Shown: in pieces, positions 52,574 through 62,164 of the stretch
Position numbering within the stretch: position 1 is the stretch's first letter
Layout: each line of letters opens with the position of its first letter
Source of the DNA: Bacteroidota bacterium
Lineage (GTDB): Bacteria; Bacteroidota; Bacteroidia; Flavobacteriales_D; Sanyastnellaceae
Direction of reading: 5' to 3'
Assembly: GCA_027624855.1 (NCBI GenBank)
Contig: JAQBTQ010000006.1
Location: 1 to 64,000, forward strand
Length of the DNA stretch: 64,000 nt
Made by a program: the position numbers and the translations under genes
The notes under the pieces: generated by a model
What the model was told of the DNA's origin: nothing
Seen by the model: only the letters and a program-made list of their open reading frames with translations
The model's database searches: none

Positions 52574-54817
52574 TTAATCGTTGTTACGTTCTTCGCTTCG
52601 CGGACCTCGATCTCGATTTCGGTCGCCACGTCCTCGTCCTCGATCGCCACGATCTCCTCTCGGGCGTTCTGGACGCTCCACGTATCCTTCAGGTTTAGGT
52701 AATAATACTTTTCTGCTGAGTTTTATTTTACCCGTTTTCTCATCACGTCCGACCACTTTGAACTTGACCACCTCTCCCTCTTTCAACACGTCTTCCACCC
52801 TTTCAATCCGCTTCCAATCCAATTCAGAAACGTGCAAAAGACCATCTTGGCCAGGAATGACTTCAACGAATGCTCCGTAAGGCATGATGCTCTTCACTTT
52901 TCCTTCATACTCTTCACCAATCTCAACGGTTGGCGGGAATGCAATGGCTTTTACCTTCGCTAAAGCGGCGTCAATTGCTGTCTTGTTTGTAGCAGCAATT
53001 TCAACAATTCCTTTGCCATCCACGTCCTCGATGCTGATGGTCGTTTCGGTTTCGGCTTGAATTTCTTGGATGATTTTTCCTCCCGGACCAATGATTGGAC
53101 CGATGGCTTCACCTGGCACAACCAAGGTGACGATTCGAGGGGCATGTTCTTTATAATCACTTCGTGGCTCTGAAATACTGCCGAGCATTTCTTTTCGAAT
53201 GTGATGACGACCATCCCGAGCTTGGGCCAACGCCTCACGCAATTGAGTAAAGCTCAACCCTTTAATTTTGATATCCATCTGACAGGCCGTAATTCCGTGC
53301 TCCGTCCCGGTAACTTTAAAGTCCATGTCACCCAAGTGGTCTTCATCACCAAGAATGTCGGATAAAACCACATATTTTCCTAAATCTTTATCGGTAATCA
53401 AACCCATGGCAATTCCAGAAACAGGCGCCTTGATTGGTACACCACCGTCCATCAAGGCCAAGGTACCTGCACAAACAGTAGCCATTGATGAAGAACCGTT
53501 GGATTCCAAAATCTCACTTACCAATCGAATGGTATAGGGACAATCCTCGGTAGCTGGCAAAACAGGCTTTAAAGCGCGCAGTGCCAGATTACCGTGTCCC
53601 ACTTCTCTTCGGCTGGTTCCGCGAAGCGGCCTTTCTTCACCAGTTGAGAATGGTGGAAAATTGTAGTGTAACAAGAATTTCTCGTTTTTCCTTACCAACG
53701 CCCCGTCTATCAATTGCTCGTCGAGTTTTGTACCGAGTGTCAGGGTGGTCAACGATTGAGTCTCGCCACGGGTAAAAATCGAACTTCCGTGCGTGCCAGG
53801 CAAGTAATCCACCTCAGTCCAGATCGGTCGAATTTCAGTTGACTTACGACCATCAAGTCGAATCCCTTCGTTCAACAGCAAGTCACGAACCGCTTTTTTC
53901 TGAGCTGCACTGATGTATTGACGCAGCATGAAACCTTTTTCAGAAATCTCTTCTTCTGAAAGGGTCGCCATGAATTCTTCTTTCAACTCACTGAACTTGG
54001 CCTTTCGCTCTTCTTTCGTACTTCCTTCCTTCGCCGCAGCATAAAATTTGTCCGTCAATGCTGCATTCACTCGGCCACGGAGTTCCTCGTCATGGTTCTC
54101 ATGATTGTACTCGCGCTGAACACCGAAGTGCCCTGTCTTTTTGGCGAGCTCGATTTGTGCTTCGCATTGTGCTTGAATCGCTTTGTGCGCAACTTCAATG
54201 GCATCGACCATTTCATCTTCGCTGACCTCATTCATTTCACCTTCTACCATGACAATGCTGTCCATGCTTCCAGCAACCATGATGTCCATGTCAGCCCGTT
54301 CCAATTCCGATCGGAAGGGGTTGATCACGAATTCACCATCTACGCGGGCCACCCGCACTTCGGAAATGGGACCATCAAATGGGATATCACTTACCGAAAT
54401 ACAAGCTGAAGCTGCCAATCCTGCCAGGCTATCTGGCAGCACCTCTGCATCAGCCGACATGAGCTGAATCATGATTTGAGTGCCTGCATGATAGTCTCCT
54501 GGAAATGTTGGTCGCAAAGCCCTGTCCACCAATCGCATGACCAATACTTCCGTATCAGAAGGCCTCGCTTCTCTCTTAAAGAAACCTCCGGGAAATCTGC
54601 CCGCAGCAGCGTATTTTTCTCTGTAATCTACCGTTAATGGCAAAAAATCGACGTCATCTCTAACATCATGCGCAGAAACTGCTGTCGCCAATAACATGGT
54701 GTTGCCGCTCCTTACGACAACAGAACCGTGGGCTTGCTTTGCAAGCTTTCCGGTTTCAATGGTGATCTCGCGCCCGTTGCCGAGATCAATGGTTTGGTTG
54801 TGTACCGTATAATTCAT
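52574..54817 (-). CDS. pnp: Polyribonucleotide nucleotidyltransferase (PNPase)
   Basis: PNPase degrades RNA from the 3' end with phosphate. The 747-residue protein has two RNase PH domains around a helical domain ([10 protein letters not shown] and the second-core [21 protein letters not shown]), a KH domain ([20 protein letters not shown]) and an S1 domain ([21 protein letters not shown]). An arginine/glycine-rich tail of about 40 residues ends it. The start at 54817 ([13 protein letters not shown]) is the family start; the frame open to 54886 runs into the leader hairpins. It follows rpsO, the classical order, with a terminator between them. Confidence 0.96.
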   Translation of the reverse strand: MNYTVHNQTIDLGNGREITIETGKLAKQAHGSVVVRSGNTMLLATAVSAHDVRDDVDFLPLTVDYREKYAAAGRFPGGFFKREARPSDTEVLVMRLVDRALRPTFPGDYHAGTQIMIQLMSADAEVLPDSLAGLAASACISVSDIPFDGPISEVRVARVDGEFVINPFRSELERADMDIMVAGSMDSIVMVEGEMNEVSEDEMVDAIEVAHKAIQAQCEAQIELAKKTGHFGVQREYNHENHDEELRGRVNAALTDKFYAAAKEGSTKEERKAKFSELKEEFMATLSEEEISEKGFMLRQYISAAQKKAVRDLLLNEGIRLDGRKSTEIRPIWTEVDYLPGTHGSSIFTRGETQSLTTLTLGTKLDEQLIDGALVRKNEKFLLHYNFPPFSTGEERPLRGTSRREVGHGNLALRALKPVLPATEDCPYTIRLVSEILESNGSSSMATVCAGTLALMDGGVPIKAPVSGIAMGLITDKDLGKYVVLSDILGDEDHLGDMDFKVTGTEHGITACQMDIKIKGLSFTQLREALAQARDGRHHIRKEMLGSISEPRSDYKEHAPRIVTLVVPGEAIGPIIGPGGKIIQEIQAETETTISIEDVDGKGIVEIAATNKTAIDAALAKVKAIAFPPTVEIGEEYEGKVKSIMPYGAFVEVIPGQDGLLHVSELDWKRIERVEDVLKEGEVVKFKVVGRDEKTGKIKLSRKVLLPKPEGYVERPERPRGDRGDRGRGRGDRNRDRGPRSEERNND

Positions 54818-54840
54818 CTTTCCTGTAAAATCATCCTGAG

Positions 54841-54867
54841 GCGAATCACCCCGTTGGGTGCAAACGC
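54841..54867 (-). promoter_or_regulatory. Hairpin in the pnp leader
   Basis: On the minus strand: CACCC, loop AACG, GGGTG, with an outer GCG/CGC pair of three bases across an internal loop. It lies between the rpsO terminator and the pnp start. In other bacteria the pnp leader carries an RNase III-cut stem used for self-control; the same role here is only suggested. Confidence 0.4.
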
Positions 54868-54907
54868 TAAAAAACGAAGAAGGCAATGGATATCACCAAT
54901 TGCCTCC
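54868..54907 (-). terminator. Terminator between rpsO and pnp
   Basis: On the minus strand: AGGCAAT and ATTGCCT with a further GG/CC and one bulged base, a short loop, then CTTCG and six T. It lies 19 bases after the rpsO stop. Partial read-through would allow pnp expression. Confidence 0.8.
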
Positions 54908-54925
54908 TCCGTCTGTAAATTTTTA

Positions 54926-55195
54926 TTAGCGACGCAAACCGAGCTTCGAAACTATATCTCGGTAACGTGTAATGTCTTTTGCTTTGAGGTAATCCAGCAA
55001 TTTCCTGCGCTTACCTACCAATTTGATCAACGCACGCTGCGTGTGAAAATCCTTTCTGTTTTGCTTTAAATGCTCAGTTAAGTGAGCAATTCTGTAGGAG
55101 AACATCGCGATTTGCGCTTCTGCGCTTCCGGTGTCCTTGTCATTCGCGCCAAACGTTGCGAAAAACTCTTTCTTTTTTGCTGAATCTAAATACAT
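54926..55195 (-). CDS. rpsO: 30S ribosomal protein S15
   Basis: An 89-residue S15, which binds 16S rRNA in the central domain. The family pattern DTGSAEAQIAMFSYRIAHLTEHLK and RALIKLVGKRRKLLDYL is complete. It has a full promoter 42 bases upstream and a terminator just after, with pnp next. No S15-type autoregulatory pseudoknot was recognised in the short leader. Confidence 0.97.
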   Translation of the reverse strand: MYLDSAKKKEFFATFGANDKDTGSAEAQIAMFSYRIAHLTEHLKQNRKDFHTQRALIKLVGKRRKLLDYLKAKDITRYRDIVSKLGLRR

Positions 55196-55236
55196 GGCGA
55201 AATCTAATTGATGTTCGTTATGCTAAAATTGAGGCG

Positions 55237-55267
55237 CAAATGTACAACGGATAACATTGTAAATCAA
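55237..55267 (-). promoter_or_regulatory. Promoter of rpsO
   Basis: On the minus strand: TTG (55265-55267), 20-base spacer, TACATTTG (55237-55244). This is the most complete promoter in the window, with both elements at normal distance. The -7 box ends 41 bases before the start codon. Confidence 0.75.
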
Positions 55268-55281
55268 CGGAGGAAGTGAAT

Positions 55282-56142
55282 TTATTCCCCTTTTGCAAAA
55301 TCACCCATGGCGCGCAAGGTGAATGCAATTTTTTTCTTCAGATCCTTTCGTTCGACAATGGCATCCAAAAAACCGTGTTCCAATAAAAATTCCGATCGCT
55401 GGAATCCCTCTGGCAACTCCTTTCCAATGGTTTCCTTCACTACTCGAGGCCCCGCAAAACCTATTAGGGCATTAGGTTCAGCTATGTTGATATCGCCCAA
55501 CATGGCAAAAGAGGCCGTAACTCCGCCTGTCGTTGGATCCGTTAATACTGAAATGTAAGGGAGTCCGGCCTTGCCGAGAAGTGAAAGTTTGGCGCTGGTT
55601 TTAGCCATCTGCATAAGGCTTAACCCGGCTTCCATCATTCGAGCCCCTCCAGACTTACTGATGCATATAAAAGGACAACCCTTCTTTAATGCATGATCAA
55701 TTCCGCGTGCAATTTTCTCTCCGACTACGCTCCCCATGGAACCGCCAATGAATTGAAAATCCATGCAACTAATGACCACAGGTATTCCATCTAAATCTCC
55801 CGAAGCCGTCCTTAATGCATCTTGAAGCCCTGTCTTTTTTTGTGCCGATTCAAGCCGTGATGTGTAAGATTTTGTGTCCTCGAATTGCAGCGGATCAGCA
55901 CTGGTCATTTTCGGCGCGATTTCCCTGTATTTGCCTTCATCGAACAACAAATTGAAGTACGACTCACTTCCTGCTCTGTCATGATGACCACAATAATTGC
56001 AGACGTTAAGTCGCTCTGCGTGTTGCTGGGAGGTAACGACGGTCTTGCAATTTGGGCATTGATACCAAGCGCCTTCTGGAATTTCCTTCTTTTCCGTACT
56101 CTTCGTTGTAATTCCGTCTTGAATCCGTTTGAACCAGCCCAT
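55282..56142 (-). CDS. accD: Acetyl-CoA carboxylase carboxyltransferase, beta subunit
   Basis: AccD, with AccA, moves the carboxyl group from biotin to acetyl-CoA to make malonyl-CoA for fatty acid synthesis. The 286-residue protein has the zinc ribbon with C29, C32, C48 and C51 (YQCPNCK ... NVCNYCGHH) and the crotonase-like core with [19 protein letters not shown] and [17 protein letters not shown]. Length is normal. Its own promoter box lies just upstream. No accA is in the window. Confidence 0.97.
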   Translation of the reverse strand: MGWFKRIQDGITTKSTEKKEIPEGAWYQCPNCKTVVTSQQHAERLNVCNYCGHHDRAGSESYFNLLFDEGKYREIAPKMTSADPLQFEDTKSYTSRLESAQKKTGLQDALRTASGDLDGIPVVISCMDFQFIGGSMGSVVGEKIARGIDHALKKGCPFICISKSGGARMMEAGLSLMQMAKTSAKLSLLGKAGLPYISVLTDPTTGGVTASFAMLGDINIAEPNALIGFAGPRVVKETIGKELPEGFQRSEFLLEHGFLDAIVERKDLKKKIAFTLRAMGDFAKGE

Positions 56143-56162
56143 GGGATTTATCTATTTCGACC

Positions 56163-56170
56163 CAAAGTTA
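56163..56170 (-). promoter_or_regulatory. -7 box of accD
   Basis: Minus strand TAACTTTG matches TAnnTTTG, 20 bases before the accD start codon. It lies in the 46-base gap to tamL. Confidence 0.55.
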
Positions 56171-56188
56171 ACGCATGCTTTGAAAATC

Positions 56189-58444
56189 TCAGAATGCATG
56201 ACCTATTCCTAAATGAAATCTACCATTTTGTTGATTCCATTCAATCCATCGATTGTCTGTGGGTTTTGAAGGATCAAATAATCGAACGGCCCCGTCCAAT
56301 CGAAGAATGAAAAATTCAAAATCCAAGCGCATACCAATGCCTGTGCTCCAAGCCATTGAGTTCAAACCAAAGTTCACTGGGCCGGATCCCTCGCTTTTCG
56401 GAATGACCCAAACATTCCCCGCATCTGAAAACCAAGCAAGCTCTAATACTTCTGACATCATTCTCCTGTATTCAATCGAACCCTCTATTTGAACATCTCC
56501 AACACCTTGAACCCATTCACTTGAAACCACATTGGCTTCTGCAAAACCAGGCCCCAATTCTCGAGAAGTCCAACCCCGTATTCCATTTGCACCACCTGCA
56601 TAAAAAGCACGGTCAAATGGAATGACTTCCATGTTAGCTCCGGTCTTCGCTCCACCAACCTTTAATCTCGAATGCCAAGAGGCGCTCGAAGCAATTGGAC
56701 CTTTCATTGAAGCAATCCATTCAATGTCACATCGCACATATTGCGCATAAGGGATTCCTCCCAATGTATAGGGCCCATCACTTGATTGAGAAAATCGCTT
56801 TTGCATCCAATTCATCCCCATCCCTGTCCATTCCAAATTTGCAGAAATCCTACCCTGAAGCCGCAGATTTGGAGCGAGCCAATTTGAGTGCCAATGCGCC
56901 CTTGATAGCAGCGATGTATAGTCAGAAAATCGTGCACTCAGAACAGGGTTTGCTTGATCGATTAACCAGCTTTCAAAATCGGGTTTGGCTTCAATATCCG
57001 AATACCGAAACTCAAGAGGAGTCAATTCAAACTTGCTCTGCATTTCGGGGTTTTCTATGAAGTCAAATCCATACGAGAATCCAACGCCTGTTCGAATGTA
57101 TTCAGGCCTGCTTTCATGAACCCAACTAGCACGAACGGACGTTCTTGCTTGATTGGACGGACGCAATCGATTCCAGCTCAACGGGGGAATTCCAAGGGTC
57201 GAATAATTGACATCAACAGACCATGTGCCACTATTCGGAATGATGTTGTCGCTGCTATAACTGAATGGGCTGGTCGAAGCCAATCCCCCTGACAATTTGG
57301 CCCCCCAAACATCTCCTTTTCCAGAAACATTGTTGTCCTGCCACATCCAGCTCACGATGGGGCCGTAACGCGCATCACTTCGAACCATGTCAATCGAAGA
57401 AGTGACACCATAGCGATTCCTCAAATGCAGGGCAATGTCCATGTCATAGGCCGCAACTCCAGAGGCATTTACATTGATATCACCCGGAATTTCCAAACGA
57501 CCTATGCTGGGGACTTTCGCCAACCGACGGTAAGTGTCCTTCATGGCCCGTTCATTGAATATCATTCCTGAGTCAATTGAAATCAGAAATTCTACCATGA
57601 CTTCATCCAAGCAAGATTGTCTCAATGAAGAATCCCCATCACAATGCCAATCAATGTTGCCGAATCGAACAGGGAAATGAGGAAGTGGAATGCCGTCTTC
57701 ATCCCAACCTCGAGGAAGTATTTGCAATTCCAAGCTCACCGAATTTGCCGCATGATGCGAAGAAGTGTCCGCGACAAAAGACAAATGAGACTCTTGTATC
57801 GTTGGAAATCCTGAATTTCTAAACTGGGAAACAAGATCAGAGCGCAGCCCATCTAAACCTGAAACATCGAATTTCATTCCATTCATCACACTCAAATCTG
57901 AATCCTCCAGTTTGCGATTGATATAACAATGATCCTTATCCCATTTTCCTTCCACAATCGTCCAAGGGGCTCCCAATGCTAGATCATAAATCAGCTGAAT
58001 TTGATTTGCATCGGTGCTATCAACAATTCCCGTGCATTTCGCTTCCAAATAACCCTTTTTCTGGGCCAATCGCTCGATGTTTTTGCTGGTTCGAAGGAAT
58101 GCCTCTTCATCATAAATGACCGGCGCCTCCCCCATTCGATTTGCCATCCACCATCGAAATCCTCCTTCCTCTTTCTCCTGACTTCGACGCCTTTCTGAAG
58201 CTTTCTGCAATCCTTCAGGTGATATCATAAGATGCAATCTCATAGGAACTCGGATGCCAAGGAAACGACTATTCGGGATTTGTCGCATCACATCCCAATA
58301 AGCTTCATCGGATTCTTCATCGTTATCTATGTTGATCTCCACCTTCGTCAGCAGTCGCTCATTTTGCTGCAGTCGCTTGTACGGAGAGCACGCCGATAAT
58401 GCAATCAATCCGCAGATTGCATAGTTTTGCCATGGTCTACACAT
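56189..58444 (-). CDS. tamL: TamL-type lipoprotein of the Omp85 family
   Basis: A 751-residue outer-membrane protein of the BamA/TamA family. Unlike TamA it has a lipoprotein signal (IALSAC, C20), which marks the Bacteroidota TamL form that works with TamB in outer-membrane assembly. POTRA-like repeats cover about 30-330. The C-terminal barrel contains the conserved GGANGIRGW loop motif (the VRGF site of Omp85 proteins) and ends in ...HLGIGHAF with the usual terminal phenylalanine. Starts at 58444 or 58450 are both possible. No tamB is next to it in the window. The start is divergent from, and touching, the RNA methyltransferase start. Confidence 0.85.
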   Translation of the reverse strand: MCRPWQNYAICGLIALSACSPYKRLQQNERLLTKVEINIDNDEESDEAYWDVMRQIPNSRFLGIRVPMRLHLMISPEGLQKASERRRSQEKEEGGFRWWMANRMGEAPVIYDEEAFLRTSKNIERLAQKKGYLEAKCTGIVDSTDANQIQLIYDLALGAPWTIVEGKWDKDHCYINRKLEDSDLSVMNGMKFDVSGLDGLRSDLVSQFRNSGFPTIQESHLSFVADTSSHHAANSVSLELQILPRGWDEDGIPLPHFPVRFGNIDWHCDGDSSLRQSCLDEVMVEFLISIDSGMIFNERAMKDTYRRLAKVPSIGRLEIPGDINVNASGVAAYDMDIALHLRNRYGVTSSIDMVRSDARYGPIVSWMWQDNNVSGKGDVWGAKLSGGLASTSPFSYSSDNIIPNSGTWSVDVNYSTLGIPPLSWNRLRPSNQARTSVRASWVHESRPEYIRTGVGFSYGFDFIENPEMQSKFELTPLEFRYSDIEAKPDFESWLIDQANPVLSARFSDYTSLLSRAHWHSNWLAPNLRLQGRISANLEWTGMGMNWMQKRFSQSSDGPYTLGGIPYAQYVRCDIEWIASMKGPIASSASWHSRLKVGGAKTGANMEVIPFDRAFYAGGANGIRGWTSRELGPGFAEANVVSSEWVQGVGDVQIEGSIEYRRMMSEVLELAWFSDAGNVWVIPKSEGSGPVNFGLNSMAWSTGIGMRLDFEFFILRLDGAVRLFDPSKPTDNRWIEWNQQNGRFHLGIGHAF

Positions 58445-58448
58445 CACC

Positions 58449-59210
58449 ATGACACGGCAAGAAATCCAATCCATAAAAGCGCTTAAAAACAGGGCGGAGC
58501 GTGCGCTCCAGAACCGTTTTATCGTTGAAGGCGAAAAAAGCATTTTTGAATTGTGTTCAAGCTCACTCACTGTGCAACGAATTTACTGCCTGGACAGCAT
58601 GTTTGACACGCTGGCGAATGCAATTGATGCTAAACATCACCCCAACATCCAATCCATTAGCACCAAAGAAATGGGTCGGATTTCCCAAATGGCAACTCCA
58701 CCTGGGATGCTGGCTATAGCAGAATTGCCGTCAATCGAAGCCAAAGACGTTTTGGAAAACATTGAAAAGGCGCCTCTGCCATTCGGGGCTGTTTGCTGCG
58801 ACATAAAAGATCCCGGTAATTTGGGGACATTGATTCGAAGTGCTGATTGGTTCGGAATGGGAGGAATACTCATTTCGAATGGCACAGTCGACCCTTGGTC
58901 ACAAAAATGCGTTCAAGCTTCGATGGGCTCTATTTTTAGATTGCCCGTTGCGGTTGCAGACATTGAAAATATCCAAGGGCTGAATCATTATCACCTGGAA
59001 ATGCACGGAAATTCATACACTGAAATTGAATGGAAGCCCGGACTCATTTGGATAGGATCGGAATCACACGGTTTTAATTATCATTCAATCCCTAAGACCT
59101 CTGTTCCAGTACACATACCAAAACGAGGTCAGGCGGATTCATTGAATGCTGGACTCGCCGGAGGCATTGTATTTGCTCACCTTTCAAACTGTTGGGAGAA
59201 AAAAATCTGA
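58449..59210 (+). CDS. TrmH/SpoU-family RNA 2'-O-methyltransferase
   Basis: A 253-residue RNA methyltransferase. Residues 1-95 are the L30e-like RNA-binding domain (LKNRAERALQNRFIVEGEKSI). The knotted SPOUT domain has its three motifs: DIKDPGNLGTLIRSADWFG, IWIGSESHGF and a final SLNAGLAGGIVFAHL, where the usual N-V-S reads N-A-G. The target (a 2'-OH in rRNA or tRNA) is unknown. Its ATG shares a CATG with the possible 58450 start of tamL, so both promoters must lie inside the partner gene. Confidence 0.88.
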   Translation: MTRQEIQSIKALKNRAERALQNRFIVEGEKSIFELCSSSLTVQRIYCLDSMFDTLANAIDAKHHPNIQSISTKEMGRISQMATPPGMLAIAELPSIEAKDVLENIEKAPLPFGAVCCDIKDPGNLGTLIRSADWFGMGGILISNGTVDPWSQKCVQASMGSIFRLPVAVADIENIQGLNHYHLEMHGNSYTEIEWKPGLIWIGSESHGFNYHSIPKTSVPVHIPKRGQADSLNAGLAGGIVFAHLSNCWEKKI

Positions 59211-59241
59211 GGTATTTAAAGCATCTATTGATTCAAGCGCT

Positions 59242-60414
59242 TTAAGACGCTTCATCCACAACAGCATGGACCGCATGCATTCTGTTGATTAATGGATTCA
59301 TGGTGATTTCACACCATTTTTTACGAATGCTCAATTCATCCATGTTCAATTCATTCATCGATTGACTGATGATCGAGATGCGCTTTTCGCAAGCATCAAC
59401 AATTTCTGACGACACAGAATCTGGGCTCCAATCGTCCGGCCAACTTTCATCTCTACCTCCATTGAGCCTTTCCCATTCAGCAGCAGCCCAGTGCTGAGAC
59501 GGCCATGGCTTCATCGATTTGAAAATTTGCTGATCAATCAATGATGCCAAATGGGCTGCAGGTCTCACTCCTTCTGGCGGCTCTCCCCATCGAACGGGCT
59601 CACAAAATTCAATATGAATCCCACCCTTCCAACCAAAAAGCCCCTGTTTCATGCTTCGTTCATCCTCACCCGATTCTTTGGAATATTCACCATCACATTG
59701 CTCGCGAAGTAACAGCTCGCGAACTTTCATGCCGTCACACGGGTCCCATTCATAGCTCAAACTAACCGGTTGAACTTTTAGCTGATTCCAAACTTCATTG
59801 CCATCATCACTCAATAACATGCGCACCAAAGCTGGAGAGGTTCGGTCATTTCCATCTTTTGCCCTTCCTTCCCTCTGCGCCAACCAAACCGAACCATTTT
59901 CACTTAAGATTACCTCACGAACATAAGATGCAACTTCTGCGCTGCTCATCAATTGTTCTCTCGGGGTACCACCTCTTTGAACGATGAAGCTCTTATTCAA
60001 TCGAACCAGCTTCTCTACCCACTCCAACTCAAGTAGATTGCTTCCAATTCCAATTTGAGTCGTTGGCTCATTTTTGGACAAAAGCGCGCGATTAATTAAA
60101 GATGGATCTAGGACGATGTCGCGGTGGTTTGAAATAAACAATGCACCATGCGATTTGAATTGGTCAGAAAAGGAAATGGTCACATGATCCGTTGTTCGCT
60201 CTAGGATTTGATCAATGAACACTTTCGAACACCGATCCTGGAACCCTTCGACACTATCCACCTCTCGCAACCCGTTAATCAGCTGCTGGGCTGCCTCATC
60301 TCCCAAAAACGGCGAAAGATGAGCCTGCCAATCCAATGCATTGAGCAAGAACTCAATGGCGTCGGGCACCTCACTTGCCCGATACGGCCTCATGTGCGCA
60401 AAAGAATCATTCAT
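59242..60414 (-). CDS. Glycerol-3-phosphate acyltransferase-like protein
   Basis: A 390-residue PlsC/PlsB-like acyltransferase, probably involved in phospholipid synthesis. Its catalytic block reads LFISNHRDIVLDP, where the spacing of H and the last D is six positions, one more than in the standard HX4D (the R-D may also fit H-x-D). Later blocks include KSFIVQRGGTPREQL and GSVWLAQREGRAKDGNDRTS, the usual G-x-R substrate site. The family is common in Bacteroidota. The start at 60414 is chosen because the frame to 60483 crosses the divergent promoter. Confidence 0.82.
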   Translation of the reverse strand: MNDSFAHMRPYRASEVPDAIEFLLNALDWQAHLSPFLGDEAAQQLINGLREVDSVEGFQDRCSKVFIDQILERTTDHVTISFSDQFKSHGALFISNHRDIVLDPSLINRALLSKNEPTTQIGIGSNLLELEWVEKLVRLNKSFIVQRGGTPREQLMSSAEVASYVREVILSENGSVWLAQREGRAKDGNDRTSPALVRMLLSDDGNEVWNQLKVQPVSLSYEWDPCDGMKVRELLLREQCDGEYSKESGEDERSMKQGLFGWKGGIHIEFCEPVRWGEPPEGVRPAAHLASLIDQQIFKSMKPWPSQHWAAAEWERLNGGRDESWPDDWSPDSVSSEIVDACEKRISIISQSMNELNMDELSIRKKWCEITMNPLINRMHAVHAVVDEAS

Positions 60415-60425
60415 ATTCCGGGCGC

Positions 60426-60446
60426 AATTTAGGTAACCTAAATTTG
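60426..60446. promoter_or_regulatory. Symmetric divergent promoter
   Basis: AATTTAGGT A ACCTAAATT (60426-60444) is a perfect palindrome with one central base. Its right arm forms the -7 box TAAATTTG (60439-60446) for the helicase gene, ending four bases before ATG 60451. Its left arm gives TAAATTGC on the other strand for the acyltransferase gene. A dimeric regulator could cover both promoters. Confidence 0.6.
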
Positions 60447-60450
60447 TCTC

Positions 60451-61713
60451 ATGAATTTCGCCGATCTCAAATTGACTCGTCAATTCTTAAATGCCATTGG
60501 CGAAGCGGGGTATGAATCGCCAACACCAATTCAAATTCAGGCCATTCCACCCATCCGTTCTGGACAAGACGTCGTTGGGATTGCTCAAACAGGGACGGGA
60601 AAAACTGCAGCTTTTTTGTTGCCGATATTGCAACTTTTAAAATTTGCCCAAGGTGAATCACCGCGATGCATCATCCTCGCCCCCACCAAAGAGCTTGTGG
60701 TTCAAATCTTCAATGAAGCCATCAAATTCGCTTCATACACCGATTTAAGAATCGTTGCTTTTTATGGAGGCGTGGGGCCAAAAAGGCAAATAGAATCCGT
60801 TGCAGATGGTGTAGACATGATCATTTCCACACCTGGACGATTCCTTGAAATTTATTCAAAAGGATTTGTTTCCACTAAGAAGATCAAGCATGTGGTTTTA
60901 GACGAAGCCGATCGAATGATGGACATGGGGTTCATGCCTCAGCTACGTAACATCCAAGAGGTCATTCCTTCAAAACGTCAAAATCTTCTATTCTCTGCTA
61001 CATTCCCTCCTCGAGTTGAGAAATTATCCGAAGAATTTCTTCTGTGGCCGACTCGAATTGAAGTGACTCCTGAATCCACTCCGGTAGAAACAGTGGAGCA
61101 ATTCAAACTGGCATTACCCAATCTTCGCACCAAGATCGCATTCATCGAATGGTACATTCAAAACCATCTGAATGAGGAACGGCTCTTGATTTTCACAAGA
61201 AAAAAGGAAGAGGCTGAAAATCTCTCTAAGTTCCTACAACGAAGCTTTGATTTCGGCGTCCGTTCCATCCATAGCAACAAGGGACAAAATTCACGCATCA
61301 ATGCCATGAATGAATTTCGAGAGGGAACCATCCAAATATTGATCGCTACCGACGTCGCCAGCCGAGGCATTGACGTTCCCGAAACATCCATGGTCATCAA
61401 CGCATCGGTCCCCAGTGATCCACATGACTACATTCACAGAATCGGTCGAACGGGCAGAGCGTTTCAACATGGCACCGCATTGACACTTTATGACCCTTCA
61501 GAACGATTTGCCCTAGAAAGAATCGAATCCTTGGCGCAACAAAAGCTCATTGATTTCAATGATCCGCCCGTATTGGAAGCGTTCGAAACGCCCCGTTTTG
61601 AGAAGCAACAACAGGCTAGAAAAATTGATCGTGAATTGAAAAAGCGAGACCCCAATTATCAAGGGGCTTTTCACGAAAAGAAATCAAAAGGTAGCCGGAA
61701 GCGCAGGCGTTGA
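60451..61713 (+). CDS. DEAD-box RNA helicase (RhlE type)
   Basis: A 420-residue ATP-dependent RNA helicase. It has the Q motif (GYESPTPIQIQAIPPI), motif I (AQTGTGKTAAF), motif II (VLDEADRMMDMGF), motif III (FSATFPP) and motif VI (HRIGRTGRAFQ). The short basic tail (KKSKGSRKRRR) supports RNA binding. It probably helps ribosome assembly or cold adaptation. The ATG follows the -7 box by four bases. The last 30 bases overlap the convergent zinc-finger gene. Confidence 0.95.
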   Translation: MNFADLKLTRQFLNAIGEAGYESPTPIQIQAIPPIRSGQDVVGIAQTGTGKTAAFLLPILQLLKFAQGESPRCIILAPTKELVVQIFNEAIKFASYTDLRIVAFYGGVGPKRQIESVADGVDMIISTPGRFLEIYSKGFVSTKKIKHVVLDEADRMMDMGFMPQLRNIQEVIPSKRQNLLFSATFPPRVEKLSEEFLLWPTRIEVTPESTPVETVEQFKLALPNLRTKIAFIEWYIQNHLNEERLLIFTRKKEEAENLSKFLQRSFDFGVRSIHSNKGQNSRINAMNEFREGTIQILIATDVASRGIDVPETSMVINASVPSDPHDYIHRIGRTGRAFQHGTALTLYDPSERFALERIESLAQQKLIDFNDPPVLEAFETPRFEKQQQARKIDRELKKRDPNYQGAFHEKKSKGSRKRRR

Positions 61714-62091
61714 ATCAGTTGGTGTGTTCTTCTTGGAAAAAGGAATCACTCCGTTTCCATCCAAGATATAGCCCTCTTCGTAGCACATGATCACCATTCT
61801 TCCGTCGCTCAGTGTAACCACATGGGTATGGAAATCGAAGTCGAAACCGTTTCTGCGCAACCAGAAAGCGCGGTCCTCAGCATTTGAAATTGCCTTGTTG
61901 GTCCTTTGAACTGCGATCAATAATGAACGATTCTTTTGAAGAATCTTGTCGACCCGTGATTTGACACGAATGAGTTGATTATTTTCTCGGTGATACCGAA
62001 CCCTGCAAAGATCGTCGCAGAAAAGCTTGTCACTCCTACCTTGGATTTGTCCTCTGCAATGTTTGCACTGAAATGATTTAATCTTGAACAT
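61684..62091 (-). CDS. Small zinc-finger protein, function unknown
   Basis: A 135-residue protein. Near the start it has a four-cysteine zinc-ribbon (QCKHCRGQ and LFCDDLCR, C9, C12, C25, C29), followed by RYHRENN and a helix. The middle (about 60-110) has VVTLSDGRMVIMCYEEGYILD, a compact beta region. I recall similar proteins in other Bacteroidota, always uncharacterised. The 3' end overlaps the helicase gene by 30 bases. The start at 62091 is the first ATG after the upstream region. Confidence 0.75.
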   Translation of the reverse strand: MFKIKSFQCKHCRGQIQGRSDKLFCDDLCRVRYHRENNQLIRVKSRVDKILQKNRSLLIAVQRTNKAISNAEDRAFWLRRNGFDFDFHTHVVTLSDGRMVIMCYEEGYILDGNGVIPFSKKNTPTDSTPALPATF

Positions 62092-62164
62092 GCGCCCAAG
62101 AAAATCAGACCGTAAACATCACACTATGAAGTATATACAGACGATCACTCGGAATTTACTTTCG

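Noticed and set aside
52581-52880. Arginine-rich 99-codon frame antisense to pnp
   Set aside because: It mirrors the RG-rich tail and S1 domain of PNPase, which is a full-length family member.
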